From NCBI RefSeq assembly GCF_002844535.1, contig NZ_PJNH01000003.1, positions 124,001-188,000 of the forward strand: a stretch of 64,000 nucleotides of DNA, written 5' to 3'. The first letter of the stretch is position 1. Every line of letters begins with the position of its first letter. The position numbers were made by a program, and so were the translations under genes. This document shows, in pieces, positions 53,613 to 62,480 of this stretch. The notes under the pieces were generated by a model. That model had not been told where the DNA came from and did not search any database. It saw only the letters and a program-made list of their open reading frames with translations. This DNA is from Halalkalibacillus sediminis. Lineage in GTDB: Bacteria > Bacillota > Bacilli > Bacillales > Alkalibacillaceae.

Positions 53613-53627
53613 ATACTATTGTAGTAT
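53613..53627. promoter_or_regulatory. Palindrome upstream of yjiH, possible operator
   Basis: ATACTA-TTG-TAGTAT is a perfect 6-3-6 inverted repeat, followed by the ACGTACGT palindrome at about 53634-53641. Both lie 75-105 bp before yjiH and upstream of a TTGTCG/TAATAA promoter-like pair near 53657-53685. The regulator is unknown. Confidence 0.45.
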
Positions 53628-53716
53628 ACGATTACGTACGTTCATATAGTTTCAAATTGTCGTATATTAATTAGTATGTAATAATAAAATAAACAAATTT
53701 GATGGGAGGCTTAAAG

Positions 53717-55072
53717 ATGAATGACTCACATAGTTTCACGAATCATTTGAAATTTATCATCTTATCCTTAGTCGGTATTTTATTATTCATGACACCGATT
53801 TCTTACAACGGGGAGACGAGTATCCCTGTCGCTATTTTGGCAGATGAATTATTGATTCTCCTTGGACCCACTGCAGTTTTACTGGTGGTACTACTCATTT
53901 CGATCGCTGCAATCATTTCATTATTCACTTTCATATACGACAAAATGAACCCAGGAAAACTCGATAGAGATTCCTTTTTCGGATCGCTATTTTTAGTTGG
54001 ACCTGTTTGGCTTTCCGTGCGTTTACTTGGAATGATTTTCGTTCTACTCACATATTTCGAGATTGGTTGGGAAGGAATCTATTCAGGCGCAACCGGTGGG
54101 ATGATACTTGGGGACTTATTAAGCTTTTTGATTGCTGTGTTCCTTTTCGCCGGTCTTTTACTACCATTACTATTAAATTACGGTTTACTTGAATTCATCG
54201 GCGCATTACTTACAAAAATTATGCGCCCAATATTCACACTTCCCGGCCGTTCAACTGTCGACAATTTAGCTTCATGGCTAGGTGACGGTACGATCGGTGT
54301 TCTTTTAACAAGCCGACAATACGAAGACGGCTATTATACGAAAAGAGAAGCTGCCGTTATCGGAACGACATTTTCTGTCGTTTCTATCACATTCACGATC
54401 GCAGTTGTGCAACAAGTCGAACTCATGCACCTATTTTTACCTTTATACGGAACGATATTTGCAGCTGGATTAGTAGCAGCTGTCATTATGCCGCGCATAC
54501 CACCTTTATCAAAAATTAAAGATACCTATTATGATGAAAATCAGCAACCGTTGAATGAAGATATTCCTAGCCAGCATAATCCACTAAGTTGGGGGTATAA
54601 ACAAGCTGTCAATCGAGCAAGTAAGTCGCCTGGATTATTAGGTTACTCTAAAGAGGCAGTCAAAAACGTCTTAGACATGTGGATTGGAGTATTACCAGTA
54701 GTTATGGCAATTGGTACGCTCGGGGTGATAGTAGCTGATACGACCCCCATTTTCACTTGGATCGGGCTACCCTTCATTCCAATTCTAGAATTGTTACAAG
54801 TTCCTGATGCTGCAGCAGCTGCGGAAACGATCTTGGTCGGATTCACGGACATGTTCTTGCCAGCACTGATTATTGGAACAGAGGTCAGTGAAATGACTCG
54901 CTTCATCGTTGCAGCATTAAGTGTTGTCCAATTGATCTATTTATCTGAAGTCGGTGGAGTTCTATTAGCATCCAAAGTACCAATCAACTTTACAAAACTA
55001 GTATTCATTTTCCTATTGCGTACCCTTATAACATTGCCAATCATCATCTTGATTGCTCATATTATTTTTTAA
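53717..55072 (+). CDS. yjiH: YjiH-family membrane protein (Gate/nucleoside-recognition domain)
   Basis: A 451-residue integral membrane protein with about ten helices. Two Gate (nucleoside-recognition) segments are evident, one around LASWLGDGTIGVLLTSRQYEDGYYTKREAAVIGTTFSVVS and one near the end. YjiH-type proteins are thought to move small substrates across the membrane; the substrate is unknown. ATG 53717 has GGGAGGC upstream. A terminator follows. Confidence 0.88.
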   Translation: MNDSHSFTNHLKFIILSLVGILLFMTPISYNGETSIPVAILADELLILLGPTAVLLVVLLISIAAIISLFTFIYDKMNPGKLDRDSFFGSLFLVGPVWLSVRLLGMIFVLLTYFEIGWEGIYSGATGGMILGDLLSFLIAVFLFAGLLLPLLLNYGLLEFIGALLTKIMRPIFTLPGRSTVDNLASWLGDGTIGVLLTSRQYEDGYYTKREAAVIGTTFSVVSITFTIAVVQQVELMHLFLPLYGTIFAAGLVAAVIMPRIPPLSKIKDTYYDENQQPLNEDIPSQHNPLSWGYKQAVNRASKSPGLLGYSKEAVKNVLDMWIGVLPVVMAIGTLGVIVADTTPIFTWIGLPFIPILELLQVPDAAAAAETILVGFTDMFLPALIIGTEVSEMTRFIVAALSVVQLIYLSEVGGVLLASKVPINFTKLVFIFLLRTLITLPIIILIAHIIF

Positions 55073-55080
55073 GATAGAAA

Positions 55081-55123
55081 AAGAAGTCCACTCGCCAATC
55101 AGACGGGTGAACTTCTTCTTTTT
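55081..55123 (+). terminator. yjiH terminator
   Basis: AAGAAGTCCACTCG pairs with CGGGTGAACTTCTT (one internal mismatch and a G-T pair) around CCAATCAGA, followed by TTTTTA. It abuts the stop of the convergent HTH-TPR gene and may serve both. Confidence 0.87.
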
Positions 55124-56357
55124 ATACCATGAAGTCTTCCGTAGCCTTCATCAGGTACTCAGCAGACTTCTTATATCGATTCAATTCAAAGAGAACTTGG
55201 CCGATGAGATAATAATAATGCTTCAGTTCGGCTTCCTCTCCATTCTGTTCAAAAAATGGGATGGCCGTTTTACTCAAGTATGCTACTAAGTCCTCTTTTC
55301 TCTTATTCAATCGAAGGTCTAGCACGTTGAACTTAATATTATATCTTTTATTCGAGTAAACTCTAGCAATGTCAAACCCTTCCTGAATCTCTTTCTTTGC
55401 TGCTTCCATTTGGTCCCTTCTAAAATAGATAAACGATAAAAGGTACTTAGCGTTCAGGAAATCATTAGGACTAACTTGTAATTCAAGAGCTTTTCTAAAA
55501 CATGCTTCGGCTTGATCATATTCGTATTTCTGAAAATGTATATACCCAATATGATGCTGTATACTAGCTCTGGTATTTGGAAAGACATGTTCAGCGTCGA
55601 GATTTTCCACTCGATTAAAATAAGCTTCTGCTGAACTAAAATCACCAACTAGACAGTAGTTGTTTCCTAATACGATCTGGCAATCAATGATTCTAGTATA
55701 GTACAGTTTCTCCTGAAATATTTTAAACGCTCGTTGGGCATATTTGTTCGAAATTAGGATCTCATTCAGTCGACTATAAACTGTGGCCATCACTAAATAA
55801 AGCTCAGGATCGATTTCATCCCCTAACTCTTGTTCTGCAATCCTTAAGTGCTCAATAGCATTAGAATACATACCTTTTCTTCTGTAGTAGATTCCGATGA
55901 ATTTGTGGTAGCTATATGGGTAGAATTCTTTTAATATTACTTTCTTACTTTCTACCTCATCAATGAAGTCCTCTACTTCTTTCATACGATCAGTCACCAA
56001 ATAATGCCCAAATAAGCATATGAGGTACAGGAAATATACATCAACATGGAGCTGTTCAGGTCTTAGATCTTTAACTTCGGTAAATATATCTTCAGACGGA
56101 GGTACATCGTATTCGTGGAGGTAGTCCAGCCATTTTTCAAGCTGAGACTTCAACTGCCAATCTACTTCACCTACAATGGTTTCTCGATCAAATTCCAACT
56201 TGGAACAAATGTGAGTCAATTGATCGTCACTGATGGAGGCATTATCATTTTCCAGCTTACTTACTTGAGCCACTGAACAAACCCCTTGGGCTAACTTTTC
56301 TTGTGTGAATCCCAGTTGGTTTCTACGCCATTTTATCGTTTTTCCGATCAAAGACAT
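55122..56357 (-). CDS. HTH-TPR regulator, RRNPP-like (NprR/PlcR/Rap-type layout)
   Basis: A 411-residue protein. Residues 1-65 are an XRE helix-turn-helix (IGKTIKWRRNQLGFTQEKLAQGVCSVAQVSKLEN). From about residue 70 it is all-helical with repeated tetratricopeptide-like units, for example PYSYHKFIGIYYRRKGMYSNAIEHLRIAE, RASIQHHIGYIHFQKYEYDQAEACFRKALEL and ELKHYYYLIGQVLFELNRYKKSAEYLMKA. This is the layout of RRNPP regulators, which bind secreted peptides. No pheromone-precursor ORF is evident directly downstream. GAGGTG precedes the ATG. Confidence 0.85.
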   Translation of the reverse strand: MSLIGKTIKWRRNQLGFTQEKLAQGVCSVAQVSKLENDNASISDDQLTHICSKLEFDRETIVGEVDWQLKSQLEKWLDYLHEYDVPPSEDIFTEVKDLRPEQLHVDVYFLYLICLFGHYLVTDRMKEVEDFIDEVESKKVILKEFYPYSYHKFIGIYYRRKGMYSNAIEHLRIAEQELGDEIDPELYLVMATVYSRLNEILISNKYAQRAFKIFQEKLYYTRIIDCQIVLGNNYCLVGDFSSAEAYFNRVENLDAEHVFPNTRASIQHHIGYIHFQKYEYDQAEACFRKALELQVSPNDFLNAKYLLSFIYFRRDQMEAAKKEIQEGFDIARVYSNKRYNIKFNVLDLRLNKRKEDLVAYLSKTAIPFFEQNGEEAELKHYYYLIGQVLFELNRYKKSAEYLMKATEDFMV

Positions 56358-56455
56358 TTTTTCACCTCATAGTTCAATGAGAAAACTCGGCTTATTACCC
56401 AGCCCTAATGCGTTTACTCATACTTGATTACTTTAACAGAGATAATAATGCTTAA

Positions 56456-56481
56456 CTGAGCAAAGTCAGCACTTTACTCAG
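56456..56481. promoter_or_regulatory. Inverted repeat between aminopeptidase and HTH-TPR genes
   Basis: CTGAGCAAAG/CTTTACTCAG is an inverted repeat separated by six bases. It lies 4 bp after the aminopeptidase stop on the minus strand. It lacks a T run, so it is either a weak terminator or an operator for the HTH-TPR gene. Confidence 0.4.
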
Positions 56482-56484
56482 GTA

Positions 56485-57720
56485 CTAATTGATAGCCCAA
56501 TCGCCATTTTCAATGATTGCTTCTTTATTACCTTCTTTAGTCACACCATAAACTTTCAAGTCGGCTGAACCGATCATGAAGTCTTCGTGAATAAGACTAG
56601 TATTAATACCATTTTCCTTTAATTCATCTTTGCTCATCTTTTCACCGTTTTTCACATTCGTCGGATAAGCTTCTCCCAAAGCTAAATGGCATGATGCATT
56701 TTCATCATACAACGTATTGAAAAAGATCAATCCTGATTGCGAAATTGGTGATGAATGCGGAACTAGTGCGACTTCACCTAGTCGAACCGCTCCTTCATCT
56801 GCTTCAAGCAAATGTTTTAAGGTATCATAGCCAGTTTCAGCCTCATAAGAAACCACTTTACCATTCTCGAATTTCAACTCAAAACCATCAATCAAGTTGC
56901 CATTATAGTTCAATGGCTTCGTGTTCTTTACCGTTCCATTGACCCCATCACGGTGAGGAGCTGTAAACACTTCTTCTGTCGGCATATTCGGATTGAATTC
57001 AGCACCTGTCTCAGCTTTTGCTCCTCCACCAGCCCATATATGGCCTTCAGGAAGTTCAATTCTTAGCTGGGCATTCTCTGATTCATATTCTAATGCTTCG
57101 TACTGTTTATTGTTTAAATAGTCTCTGATGGTATATAGTGTTTGATTATGTTGTTTCCAAGCTTCAATCGGATCATCTTGATCAACTCTTACAATTTTGA
57201 AGATTTGGTCCCACAGTTCTGATACCCCTTCTTCAGTATCTTTATCAGGGAATATTTTCTTCGCCCATTTATCCGTTGGCACGGACACGATTGACCACTG
57301 TACACGGTCGTTCATCATATAACTTCTGAATTCACTTAAAGCTTCTCCAGATGCTTTTGATGCCTTAGCAATCTTTTCAGCGTCGATTCCCTCTAATAAA
57401 TCTGGGTTTGGCGCATAAATGGATAATACACCTCCACCATTCTTCACATGGTCAACTTGTCTTTTGACTACCCAATCAGGTACATTTTCAAGAACGGACA
57501 TCGGTTCACGTTCATAACGCATACGAGTTAACACTTCATCTGTCCAATTAACATATACGTTTTCCGCACCTTCATCATAAGCTGCTTCTACCACGTGATG
57601 CACGAAATCTCTTGCTTCGATCGGAGCATTGATATATAGTGCTTGACCTTTTTGAATACCTACTCCCATTTCTACTGTTAGTTTTGCATACTTGTTCAGT
57701 TGCTCTTTAGTTGGTTTCAT
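56485..57720 (-). CDS. M29-family aminopeptidase (AmpS/PepS type)
   Basis: A 411-residue cytosolic metallopeptidase. The metal-binding and catalytic segments of M29 enzymes are present: ELPEGHIWAGGGA, MPTEEVFTAPHRDGVNGTV, LGEVALVPHSSPIS, NTLYDENASCHLALGEAYP and HEDFMIGS. It removes N-terminal residues from peptides using two metal ions. ATG 57720 with AAGGAG upstream is preferred over an in-frame ATG 36 bases earlier. It may process imported peptides, but no link to the transporter at 43544 is shown. Confidence 0.94.
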   Translation of the reverse strand: MKPTKEQLNKYAKLTVEMGVGIQKGQALYINAPIEARDFVHHVVEAAYDEGAENVYVNWTDEVLTRMRYEREPMSVLENVPDWVVKRQVDHVKNGGGVLSIYAPNPDLLEGIDAEKIAKASKASGEALSEFRSYMMNDRVQWSIVSVPTDKWAKKIFPDKDTEEGVSELWDQIFKIVRVDQDDPIEAWKQHNQTLYTIRDYLNNKQYEALEYESENAQLRIELPEGHIWAGGGAKAETGAEFNPNMPTEEVFTAPHRDGVNGTVKNTKPLNYNGNLIDGFELKFENGKVVSYEAETGYDTLKHLLEADEGAVRLGEVALVPHSSPISQSGLIFFNTLYDENASCHLALGEAYPTNVKNGEKMSKDELKENGINTSLIHEDFMIGSADLKVYGVTKEGNKEAIIENGDWAIN

Positions 57721-57828
57721 TGTTCCACTCCTTGAAAAATTTTCATCCGAATACATTATTTCATACTCTGTTGCTTTTAAAAAGCATTCTCAGCGCTTTT
57801 CTGTTAATTTTATAGTTCTTTTGTTGCA

Positions 57829-58632
57829 TTATTTTTCTAATTTCTCAATCGTTTCTTCATGATCTTCTGCTGGTTGTTTAGGTGAAGTGAACCAACCGAT
57901 CAATGCGATAGCCACTAGCACAATATAGAAAGTGAGTTTCCATCCTGCAGAGTGAGCGAAATCGTATGGAATCACTCCGATATCCTCATGAGACAACGTA
58001 ATAACGAGTAACTTGACCCCTACCCAACCTACTATGACGAAGGCGGCCATTTCCAAGCCTGGACGTTGCTTCAGTAACTTCACAAAAACAGTAGCTGCAA
58101 AACGCATAATGATTACACCAATCAAACCACCAAAGAAGACGACTAGGAATTTACCCCCATCCATCCCACCGATCATTGGAAGTGGCGTTTCAGGTAATGC
58201 CATTGCTAGTGCAACTGCAGCTAAGATTGAATCTACTGCGAAAGCAATATCAGCAAATTCGACTTTCAATACAGTCATCCAAAAGCTAGAACCTTTCGTT
58301 TTAATCCCTGACTTTTCTTTCACACCTTCTTGCTCTTCACGTTTCACCACAAACTTCCTGAAAATATGGTTAATAGCAATAAATAGTAAGTAAATCGCCC
58401 CTAGTGCTTGTACCTGCCATACATCTACCAGGAAGGAGATGATAAATAACGAACCTAGTCGTAATACGAAAGCACCTGCTAAACCATAAAACAATGCTCT
58501 TTTACGTTGTTCTTCAGGTAAATGTTTTACCATGATTGCAAGGACTAACGCGTTGTCTGCCGCAAGAATCCCCTCTAACCCGATTAATACGATCAGAACC
58601 CATCCGTATTCAAGTAATAAGCCTACATCCAT
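57829..58632 (-). CDS. TerC-family membrane protein (YkoY/YceF-type, probable Mn2+ exporter)
   Basis: A 267-residue membrane protein with about seven helices. The TerC motifs are LIGLEGILAADNALVLAIMV and KVEFADIAFAVDSILAAVAL, each carrying conserved acidic residues in membrane segments that bind metal. B. subtilis YkoY and YceF are TerC proteins involved in Mn2+ export or metallation of secreted enzymes. AAGGAGAG precedes the ATG. Control by a Mn2+ riboswitch directly upstream strongly supports a Mn2+ role. Confidence 0.93.
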   Translation of the reverse strand: MDVGLLLEYGWVLIVLIGLEGILAADNALVLAIMVKHLPEEQRKRALFYGLAGAFVLRLGSLFIISFLVDVWQVQALGAIYLLFIAINHIFRKFVVKREEQEGVKEKSGIKTKGSSFWMTVLKVEFADIAFAVDSILAAVALAMALPETPLPMIGGMDGGKFLVVFFGGLIGVIIMRFAATVFVKLLKQRPGLEMAAFVIVGWVGVKLLVITLSHEDIGVIPYDFAHSAGWKLTFYIVLVAIALIGWFTSPKQPAEDHEETIEKLEK

Positions 58633-58687
58633 TTACTTTCTCTCCTTATTTGCATGAGTTATTAAATGATGCCAAATATTCTAGACC

Positions 58688-58725
58688 AAAAAATAACGGC
58701 CCTTACCAGACAGCTGGTAAAGGCC
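58688..58725 (-). terminator. Second terminator in the terC leader
   Basis: Minus-strand GGCCTTTACCAG pairs with CTGGTAAGGGCCG around CTGT, followed by TTATTTTTT. It lies downstream of the riboswitch platform terminator and before terC. Confidence 0.82.
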
Positions 58726-58728
58726 ACA

Positions 58729-58771
58729 TAAAAAGACCTTTACGCACATAGCATGTCCACGTAAAGGTCTC
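58729..58771 (-). terminator. Expression-platform terminator of the Mn2+ riboswitch
   Basis: Minus-strand AGACCTTTACG pairs with CGTAAAGGTCT and is followed by TTTTTA. Its 5' arm includes the 3' strand of aptamer helix P1, so terminator and Mn2+-bound aptamer exclude each other: metal binding should allow transcription. Confidence 0.85.
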
Positions 58772-58856
58772 GCTAACAACAGAATGTTTGCTGCCACCAT
58801 AGCCGGAGATTAGATCTCGTAATGACGACTATAATGTAACAAGCTACTCCCCTTTA
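58761..58856 (-). promoter_or_regulatory. yybP-ykoY Mn2+ riboswitch aptamer
   Basis: On the minus strand the aptamer starts AAAGGGGAGTAGC, contains TCGTCATTACGAGAT and CCGGCTATGGTGGCAGCAAAC, and ends GTTAGCGAGACCTTTAC. These are the conserved features of the yybP-ykoY class, which binds Mn2+ and turns on exporters. It lies about 130 bp before terC. Confidence 0.93.
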
Positions 58857-58956
58857 TATAAGTAAAATATTTGTCATTATTTATTTTATAATTTCACTTT
58901 ACTCCCTAGGTTAAGTAAAGTCAACTATTATCAGAAAAGCAAGATTTATTATTATG

Positions 58957-58990
58957 TAAAAAAACAGCCCTGCTCGTGCAGGACTGTTTT
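58957..58990 (-). terminator. Terminator of the TRAP transporter operon
   Basis: Minus-strand AACAGTCCTGC pairs with GCAGGGCTGTT around ACGA, followed by a T run. It lies 13 bp after the dctP stop. Confidence 0.9.
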
Positions 58991-59002
58991 CAAAGCCAAG
59001 AT

Positions 59003-60142
59003 TTATTCACCTGACATAGATTCTATTTCTTCCATAAGCTTATCAAGAATAGCACCATCTACAGTAGAAACTTCATCACGATAGAAGTCACGAACTGGTT
59101 CAGCAAGTTTTCTGAACTCGTCACGCTGTTCTTCAGTTAGTTCGATGATTTCTGTAGGGTTTTCAGTATCTTCTTCAATTACAGTTAGATACTCTTCGTT
59201 CTGGCGCTCTTGCTCTTCATAAACCCACTCTTGCATTTCTTCAGTTGTTTCATCAATCATAGTTTGAATGTTTTCATCTAAGCCTTCGTACCATGTAGTG
59301 TTAACAGTAGTCATCGCTACATAGTTGTTGTGGTTAGAAATAGTCATTGTGTCCTGAACTTCGTGGAAAGATGCATCCGCAATAAAGAAGATCGGGTTTT
59401 CTTGCCCTTCAACTGTACCTTGGTCTAAACCAGTGTACAATTCACCCCAACTCATAGATTGTGGGCTAGCACCATACGCTTCATAAGACTCCATAATTAA
59501 AGGAGAAGTTTGAACACGCATTTTCAGATTTTCAAAGTCAGATGGTTCTTGAATACCTACATTACTGGTCCACTGCATAGCACCTTCAGTCCAGTAAGCT
59601 AGAGGAGATATATCATACTCTTCATAGCGCTCACGTAGATCTGTGTTTAATGCTTCACTTTCGTTCAAGATGTCTTGAACTGCTCTTGTGTCATCCGGTA
59701 ATAGGAAGTGCAATGCGAATAACTGTCCTTCAGCTACCATGTTACCAGTGAAACCTGGAGACATAACAGCCATTTCAACGTTACCACTTTGTAACTGCTC
59801 TACCTGGTCCGTTTCACTACCTAGACCACCGAACTCATATACTTCAATGTTGATTTTTCCATCAGATTTCTCGCTCATACGATTAGCAAACTCTTCAGCA
59901 TATACATACTGAACTTGTCCTTGTACTTCTTCAGTAACGAATCTCCAAGTCTGTTCCTCAATATCTGAAGAACCTTCACTTGCTTCTTCGTCACCGCCTT
60001 CACTTGAATCGTCGCCACTTGACTCATCTGTAGTGTCATCTCCAGAATCACCTTCTGAATCATCGCCACCACAAGCAGCTAAAAGCATACCTAATGTTAA
60101 AACTAATACCAAACTTAACAAAAACTTTTTGTTAAAAATAAT
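59003..60142 (-). CDS. TRAP transporter substrate-binding lipoprotein (DctP family)
   Basis: A 380-residue lipoprotein with lipobox LAAC, a 45-residue acidic Gly/Ser/Asp/Glu linker, and a DctP domain (YAEEFANRMSEKSDGKINIEVYEFGGLG; MSWGELYTGLDQGTVEGQENP; NHNNYVAMTTVNTTWY). It binds a carboxylate-type ligand outside the cell for the Na+-driven permease. Start: no ATG or GTG fits. The TTG at 60121 has no ribosome binding site and would lack the usual lysines; ATT at 60142 lies 8 bases after AGGGGG and restores an N-K-K segment, so an AUU start is proposed. The protein body is certain, the start is not. Confidence 0.9.
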   Translation of the reverse strand: MIFNKKFLLSLVLVLTLGMLLAACGGDDSEGDSGDDTTDESSGDDSSEGGDEEASEGSSDIEEQTWRFVTEEVQGQVQYVYAEEFANRMSEKSDGKINIEVYEFGGLGSETDQVEQLQSGNVEMAVMSPGFTGNMVAEGQLFALHFLLPDDTRAVQDILNESEALNTDLRERYEEYDISPLAYWTEGAMQWTSNVGIQEPSDFENLKMRVQTSPLIMESYEAYGASPQSMSWGELYTGLDQGTVEGQENPIFFIADASFHEVQDTMTISNHNNYVAMTTVNTTWYEGLDENIQTMIDETTEEMQEWVYEEQERQNEEYLTVIEEDTENPTEIIELTEEQRDEFRKLAEPVRDFYRDEVSTVDGAILDKLMEEIESMSGE

Positions 60143-60182
60143 GGTAATTACCCCCTAATAAATTATTTTTTCAAAGATTCTC

Positions 60183-61448
60183 TTACAATAACGCAAGAGA
60201 AATCTGTGGAAACAGAATTAATAGTATTGATATGACCACCATCATTAAAATGTATGGTGGTGTTCCTTTGATGACCTCCATATAAGGCCGGTTAAATACG
60301 GCACTTGCCGTGAATATGTCAACCCCAAACGGTGGTGTTGCTGAACCTAATGCCGCTTGGAAGGTGATAACGATTCCTAAATGTACAGGATCAATTCCTG
60401 CAGCACTTGCTGCCGGCATGAAGATTGGTGTTAATACTAATATAACAACAATCGGATCCACAAACATACAACCTACGAAGAAGAAAATCGTTACAATCAC
60501 TAGCACATAAATTGCACTAGGGTCACTTCCTAAGACTGCTTCCGACAACATTTGCGGAACTTTTTCAATATTGATTAAGTAAGTAAACACTTGCCCACCT
60601 GCAACAAGAATGAATACTGCAGATGTTACTAACCCCGTTGATAAAGCAATGCTTGGGATCTTTTTGATATGAATAGAACGGTAAATAATTACCTCAAGAA
60701 TGAATGCGTATAATACGGATACACCTGCTGCTTCTGTAGCAGTGAAAGTACCTGTGTAGATACCACCGATTACTACAATCGGGAAGCCTAAAGGCAATAA
60801 AGCTCTTATGAAAAATTGCCCTCTTTCTTTCCATGTTGCTTTCGAAGCAAGCGGTACTCCCTTAACTTTTGCATAAATCATACTATATATAGCGAATGTT
60901 AAGAATACCAATACACCAGGTAGAATACCAGCGATAAACAAGTCCCCGATTGAAGTATTAGAAGCTAAACCATAAATGATCAGTCCAATACTTGGAGGTA
61001 CTAGTAAAGCTACGTCACTGGCATTAATTATTAAAGCTATAGCACTAGAATCTTTATAGCCATTTCTAAGTAAACGTTCGCGCATAGGTTTACCAATGGC
61101 AACAACCGTTGCCTGGGTAGAACCCGAAATCGAACCGAACATGGTACAAGCTGCAGCTGTTGTAACTGCATAACCACCTCTAATATGTCTAACGAATGAA
61201 CCAATGAAATCTAGTAAACGATCCGCTGTCCGACCAGAGGTCATGATATCAGCAGCGAATATAAATAACGGTACACATAGCAATTCGTATGTTTCGATAC
61301 CAGTGATTAACTGTCCCACCATTATCGACGAATCAAAAATTGGCAGATAAATCATTGCCACTACAAAAGGAGCAATAATCAATGGGATCATCATTGGGAA
61401 ATTCAGCATCAATAGTACAAACATGATTCCTAGCAATAATGATAGCAT
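60183..61448 (-). CDS. TRAP transporter large permease (DctM family)
   Basis: A 421-residue membrane protein with about twelve helices and the DctM signatures GQLITGIETYELLCVPLFIFAADIMTSGRTADRLLDF, GGYAVTTAAACTMFGSISGSTQATVVAIG and PPFGVDIFTASAVF. It forms the Na+-coupled channel with the small permease. AGCGAGG lies before the ATG. The gap to the small permease gene is 24 bp. Confidence 0.95.
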   Translation of the reverse strand: MLSLLLGIMFVLLMLNFPMMIPLIIAPFVVAMIYLPIFDSSIMVGQLITGIETYELLCVPLFIFAADIMTSGRTADRLLDFIGSFVRHIRGGYAVTTAAACTMFGSISGSTQATVVAIGKPMRERLLRNGYKDSSAIALIINASDVALLVPPSIGLIIYGLASNTSIGDLFIAGILPGVLVFLTFAIYSMIYAKVKGVPLASKATWKERGQFFIRALLPLGFPIVVIGGIYTGTFTATEAAGVSVLYAFILEVIIYRSIHIKKIPSIALSTGLVTSAVFILVAGGQVFTYLINIEKVPQMLSEAVLGSDPSAIYVLVIVTIFFFVGCMFVDPIVVILVLTPIFMPAASAAGIDPVHLGIVITFQAALGSATPPFGVDIFTASAVFNRPYMEVIKGTPPYILMMVVISILLILFPQISLALL

Positions 61449-61472
61449 GTAGATTTCCTCGCTTTATATTTT

Positions 61473-62078
61473 TTATACTTGTAGGTTATCATCTAATTCT
61501 CGTTTTTCGGGCTCGATATCATTATAGTCTAATGCATCTGTACCAATATAAACCTCTTTGTTGAAGATGTTTACGAGCATGTTACGTACATACTGGATGG
61601 CACCTAACAAAAAGCCAATCGGGAGGAACATATACATTAAATAAATCGGTACCCGGAGCGATGTTGTCGTGGTTCCTCGTTCATATGCATTCTGCACATA
61701 TTGGAACGAAACGTATGCAAGGACGAACAATGCAATCGCTGTACCAAGAGGAATCAAAATAGCCATGAACTTCCTGAATTTGAAAGGCACTGAATCATAA
61801 ATCGCTGACATACTAATATGCCTGCCTTTCCGGGCACCATAGCTTATTCCCATGAAGGTAGCAATGATAATAGCAAATTGAGCGACCTCAGCATGGAAAT
61901 AAATACTTGGTCCAAATAACTCACGACTGATTACATTTCCACAAATCATAAGAGAAATGACAATGACTGATGCACTAAGGATGAATTCTTCCATCTTTAA
62001 GATCGCCTGATCAAGCATATTAAGGGCTTTCCCTATTCCTCGGAAGAATGGGTTATCAAAAAACGCACCTTTTTTCAT
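61473..62078 (-). CDS. TRAP transporter small permease (DctQ family)
   Basis: A 201-residue protein with four transmembrane helices, the middle containing NVISRELFGPSIYFHAEVAQFAIIIATFMGISYGARKGRHISMS, typical of DctQ. It completes the TRAP membrane complex. AAAGGGGAGGGA precedes the ATG. Gene order here is small permease, large permease, binding protein, in contrast to the common P-Q-M order. Confidence 0.93.
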   Translation of the reverse strand: MKKGAFFDNPFFRGIGKALNMLDQAILKMEEFILSASVIVISLMICGNVISRELFGPSIYFHAEVAQFAIIIATFMGISYGARKGRHISMSAIYDSVPFKFRKFMAILIPLGTAIALFVLAYVSFQYVQNAYERGTTTTSLRVPIYLMYMFLPIGFLLGAIQYVRNMLVNIFNKEVYIGTDALDYNDIEPEKRELDDNLQV

Positions 62079-62480
62079 GTTCCCTCCCCTTTCACTTATT
62101 ACCTATATCTTTAGACTGATTAATTAATTCACATAAGACGTACATTTAATCGTACCTTACAAATTGTAAGCTCTACAACTCCTAAAAAAATTCATATAGC
62201 ACAAATAAATCACTTATGCCGTGAAGAATTCAACTTGAAAAATACTATCCTTTTTTATCATCCACATATCTTTCATATAATTCAGAATGCTTATTTTTTG
62301 CAGGTTGACTGGATTTTATTTTTTATAGTATGTGTGTATTTATTATATTTATAAAATATTTCATACTTGAGAAAATTGTCGGAATATGAATTCTGAATTA
62401 TTAAAAAATTATATCATGTCAAAGTACCCACAAGCAACCATACTGCTCTCATATAGTTACTATCAAAGGAGAAAACTAAT
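62079..62480. other. Upstream region of the TRAP operon with a palindrome
   Basis: This 402-bp gap contains a perfect 7-1-7 palindrome, CTTACAA-A-TTGTAAG (62156-62170), 78 bp before the dctQ start, a likely operator. A GTAC-N8-GTAC inverted repeat lies just to its left. The rest is AT-rich and carries no recognisable gene or promoter. Confidence 0.5.

Noticed and set aside
62330-62400. Plus-strand TTGACT/TATAGT pair as a promoter
   Set aside because: The spacing is wrong (about 13 bp), no plus-strand gene follows, and the region is AT-rich enough to give chance matches.
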